Positions 60,780 to 64,000 of a DNA stretch of 64,000 nt are shown here, piece after piece. Made by a program: the position numbers and the translations under genes. Below the pieces are notes generated by a model that saw only the letters and a list, made by a program, of their open reading frames with translations, searched no databases and had not been told where the DNA came from. The DNA is from Caprella mutica (lineage: Eukaryota > Arthropoda > Malacostraca > Amphipoda > Caprellidae), in assembly GCA_947561585.1 (NCBI GenBank), contig CANNZV010001587.1, positions 62,001-126,000 on the forward strand, read 5' to 3'. Within the stretch, counting starts at the first letter, position 1. Each line of letters opens with the position of its first letter.

Positions 60780-61960
60780 TTCTAATGTGGCAATTGAAAA
60801 AGGTACTAGTTCTGGTGAGTGTTGTGATGTTAGTGTGAATAACAAGATAAGAAATGATGATGTACTAGAGGATGTAGGCAGTGGCTTTGAATTGGAATGA
60901 GACCCGATAGAAAAGTGACATGATGACCGCAAGAATGGCCATGAGTTACATTTTGATGGTAGCATTTTCTTTAGTGATATGGTACAGGCTGATACAACTA
61001 ACATTACCTATGGGTGTGGCAGTGATTTTAATGAACTGCTTAGTGAATCGCTTGGCATGGAGGAATGTAGAGTTTTTATACTTATCTATCTTAATATTTG
61101 GCATCCGTTATATGTGGAGTTTCAATCATATTTTGATGTGCGGTTTCGATCTAAAGATGAGGTTGAAGTTGAGAAGTTTCAACCTGGGTAAGATTCACCT
61201 GATGATTACTATAATTGTTACTTTTTGTCTTTGGCACTAAGGTATATTGCGCAGGTTGATCTAATTACAATTGATTCATTTATTTATTCTGTAGATGCGA
61301 ATTTTGAATAAAATACTGATGTGGTAACGAATAAAGATTCTCCATTTGCAAACCATGGATTTGATTTTGGTTTCCATACTGTGACGTAGTGTTATAATTT
61401 TGATGTTGTTACTTGTAAACGTTACCCTCAATATTGCTAAGAATCTGATGTCCGTAGCTGTACAGATTTGGTTGACTTTAATTTTGTTTTATTGAATAGT
61501 TTGGGTTTTAATGAAGATTGTGGCTTTATATCTTTATGTCATATTTTGAGCTATTACGATCATTTAGTACAGGTTATTTATAATTACCATGACTTAGACT
61601 ATGGCTCACATACTGTTACGGATTAGGGTGACTCTGTTTTAGCTTCTTTTAACTAATCTGCTGTTACTAATCATTAGATTATCGGTTATAATATTGTTAG
61701 GAATAAGATGGAACTGCTTTTTGTTATTTGTAAGAGAATTCTTACTGCTAACTTCTACTGTTCATTTCTTGATTTTCCTTCTCTTAAGAAGAAGAAATCC
61801 CTTGCCCATCAGTTTTGGAACAACTCTCTAATTACTACTAACTAATGTCGTGAATTTATTGTTTTTGATTCTCTTCAAAATCGCTTGAGTTTTCAAATAA
61901 GAAGCTAGCAAAGTGGTCATAATCGGATGCGATCTTAGATTCTTTCGAATTTTTTTATTG
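60780..61960 (+). pseudogene. Decayed coding-like region of unknown origin
   Basis: One + frame stays protein-like for about 1.1 kb despite roughly a dozen stops: GSGFELE, a stop, HFDGSIFFSD, NITYGCGSDFNELLSESLG, then FANHGFDFGFHTVT and HDLDYGSHTVTD. CAGGTTGAT/CAGGCTGAT-type starts recur at about 60985, 61252 and 61571, hinting at a tandem module of about 270-320 bp. The segment at 61720-61870 (SLKKKKSLAHQFWNN) faintly resembles the endonuclease-RT linker of LINEs. A LINE, a decayed repetitive host gene or chance are all open. Confidence 0.3.
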
Positions 61961-62228
61961 TAATTGAGTTCCAATATTAGTACTGTTTGTCACTTTTTCA
62001 GTTCCATAAACAGAATCCTTAGAAAGACCGTCATACATTTTCGAAGACTGCTTCTTGTTCGAATTCATCTTCCCGTTCGTACTAAGAAAACTTTTCATTT
62101 TTCTATTGAATGATTAGCTCTTCTGTTTTGACATTCTCTTATTCTTTTATTTCCTAGTCTCCCTACTTTATTGTCCAATTTTCTTACTCTCATTCATCAT
62201 CTTCCCTTCATTCTTCTTCTCAGCTTAC

Positions 62229-62388
62229 CTCAAATATGCCATTTCTTCTTTCTCTTCATCACTATTTACACTGTCATCGCTAAAGTTTGTCTCCCAATAG
62301 TCTTTTTCTGTTGCAGTTCCATATGCATTACCGTTTGCAGAGTCACCATTTACCGCAGATTTCTTTATTTTCTTCGATTTAATACCTG
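62229..62388 (-). CDS. Candidate exon of unknown gene, 160 nt
   Basis: On the - strand an acceptor ATTAATCTACAG is followed by 52 open codons and a donor TTTGAG/GTAAGC. The translation is Lys-rich, then acidic (SKKIKKSAVNGDSANG, NFSDDSVNSDEEKEEM), like secreted or nuclear low-complexity regions. The neighbouring - strand at 61830-62080 has a related-looking but stop-containing stretch (DGLSKDSVYGTEK, ASDYDHFASFLFENSS). Start in phase 1, end in phase 2. The overlapping + frame at 62171 is T/C-rich and less convincing. Confidence 0.25.
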
Positions 62389-62459
62389 CTGTAGATTAAT
62401 AAGTGGCACTTGTATCTGTTTAATTTCTTTCACTCATCTTTCCATTTAGTTTCATTTTC

Positions 62460-63060
62460 GCTATGCGATTAAGAATTACAAAATAGGATTCTTGTGTATC
62501 TACTATACGGGGAAATATTTTTTCTCATTTATTATAATAAAAACTGAATGCTTCATTCTGAAATTAAAATGTGCTAAAAAACCTTCTACTTTTCTCAAAT
62601 AAAACAAAAGGATATAAATAAAGAAAAAAGATCGATTCCATTTAAATGGTAATAAGGTGCTAATAATTTAAGACCTTATTCGTAATCGATATTTATTAAA
62701 GTTTTACATAAATTTATATTAATTAAGCGTTATTCTATTATTGTCGTGTATTGACAGGCATAAATTGCATAGACTAAAATATAGGATCACTAACTGCCTC
62801 AAGACTTCACAGAGCTGAGCTATCAACACAACCAGCAATTAAATGCCTCTTCCATGCTCTAAAATTACCATCTGCAATAATTATGCCTGCAGTTAAAAAT
62901 ATCTTAAAACTAATAGAATAAATAATATATTGAAATTAATTAAATACTTATATGAAAATAATGTAAATTCATGCATAATTGCATTTGATGTGCATCTATC
63001 CTGAGTTAGAAACTGTGAATATGATAATGGAAACAAACTCTGAGTTGCAGTCAATATTCA
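62460..63060. other. AT-rich spacer
   Basis: No gene or repeat seen. Confidence 0.5.
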
Positions 63061-63063
63061 CAA

Positions 63064-63725
63064 TATGCACTTACTCATGCATTATGCACTTACTCATGCA
63101 TTATGCACTTACTCATGCATTATGCACCTACTCATGCATTATGCACCTACTCATGCATTATGCACTTACTCATGCATTATGCACTTACTCATGCATTATG
63201 CACCTACTCATGCATTATGCACTTACTCATGCATTATGCACTTACTCATGCATTATGCACTTACTCATGCATTATGCACTTACTCATGCATTATGCACTT
63301 ACTCATGCATTATGCACTTACTCATGCATTATGCACTTACTCATGCATTATGCACTTACTCATGCATTATGCACTTACTCATGCATTATGCACTTACTCA
63401 TGCATTATGCACTTACTCATGCATTATGCACTTACTCATGCATTATGCACTTACTCATGCATTATGCACTTACTCATGCATTATGCACTTACTCATGCAT
63501 TATGCACTTACTCATGCATTATGCACTTACTCATGCATTATGCACTTACTCATGCATTATGCACTTACTCATGCATTATGCACTTACTCATGCATTATGC
63601 ACTTACTCATGCATTATGCACTTACTCATGCATTATGCACTTACTCATGCATTATGCACTTACTCATGCATTATGCACTTACTCATGCATTATGCACTTA
63701 CTCATGCATTATGCACTTACTCATG
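63064..63725. repeat. 19-bp tandem array, about 35 units, very uniform
   Basis: The unit is TTATGCACTTACTCATGCA. Only early units (near 63126, 63145 and 63202) carry a CACCTAC variant; the rest are essentially identical, indicating recent expansion or efficient homogenisation. All three + frames are open because the unit has no stop in any register, so the three long frames (207-253 codons) are artefacts. Confidence 0.95.
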
Positions 63726-63879
63726 AGTACTACCTTTTAAAAAACTTTCATTTTAGAATGCATTTAGTTTAAGACTATAGTCAGTCATCAACCATGCATA
63801 CAATTGATGAGGTAATTTGTTTGGCATTTTATATATTTTTGTGTGTTGTTGGTGATGTATATGTTCTGCTTGTCAGGTC

Positions 63880-64000
63880 CACCCCCAAACCCCCCAGCCA
63901 GGTCATTAAACATTCATAAAGTGTGTAATATAACAAACTAGCGGATACAACAAACTACATAACGGTGATTTATGTTGAGACGCCATTAATAATTCCGAGA
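63880..64000. mobile_element. Second copy of the 47.4-kb MULE-like MITE, cut by window end
   Basis: Shares CAGCCAGGTCATT, AAGTGTG, TACAACAAACTACATAACGG and TTTATGTTGAGA with 47530-47640. The right terminus lies outside the window. Confidence 0.65.

Noticed and set aside
60699..61004. 101-codon - strand frame
   Set aside because: Ser/Leu/Phe-rich with no motif; the opposite strand looks more protein-like.
1..64000. tRNA, rRNA or other RNA genes
   Set aside because: I looked for B-box-like GGTTCGAATC and rRNA-like GC-rich blocks and saw none; a covariance-model search would be decisive.

Overview
The window is AT-rich eukaryotic nuclear DNA, most likely from an arthropod. The evidence is a spliced gene with GT-AG introns and a signal peptide split after three codons (an architecture common in arthropod cuticle and secreted-protein genes), animal-type DNA transposons (Tc1/mariner, pogo-like, hAT, MULE-like) and an LTR retrotransposon. 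No ribosome-binding-site organisation, operons or CRISPR arrays are present. I cannot name the species; a hemipteran or another arthropod is a guess.

Only one host gene is convincing. It is on the + strand at about 18.5-27.5 kb: a TATA promoter, a three-codon first exon, a 6.2-kb first intron and six further exons. I reconstructed a 763-residue secreted, serine-rich and strongly acidic protein with an N-terminal series of duplicated exon modules. I do not recognise the family.

The rest is mobile and repetitive DNA. From the left: an LTR retrotransposon on the - strand (1-2.1 kb, broken gag and the start of pol, running off the edge) with a repeat-rich flank to about 4.1 kb; dispersed repeats at 6.2 and 13.6 kb; a pogo/Tigger-like element (7.58-9.86 kb) holding a large palindrome and a hAT-type element; a decayed Tc1/mariner transposase (10.5-11.35 kb); a nearly intact Tc1 element whose transposase has lost its third catalytic residue (12.0-13.5 kb); inside intron 1 a 22-bp array, a 20-bp array, a hAT element inserted in an older repeat, and a 24-bp array; then arrays at 29.5-30.3, 31.0-32.0, 33.3 and 35.9-36.7 kb. 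At 40.7-42.3 kb a 21-bp array is split by one element that carries another. MULE-like elements lie at 40.9, 47.4 and 49.2 kb, the last carrying a second copy of the 8.9-kb hAT family. A TIR element lies at 59.4-60.2 kb, decayed coding-like DNA at 60.7-62.4 kb, and a very uniform 19-bp array at 63.1-63.7 kb.

The main themes are nested non-autonomous transposons with readable target-site duplications, about ten unrelated minisatellites several of which have higher-order structure, and a modular secreted-protein gene carrying such repeats in its first intron. All similarities were read by eye and no database search was run.
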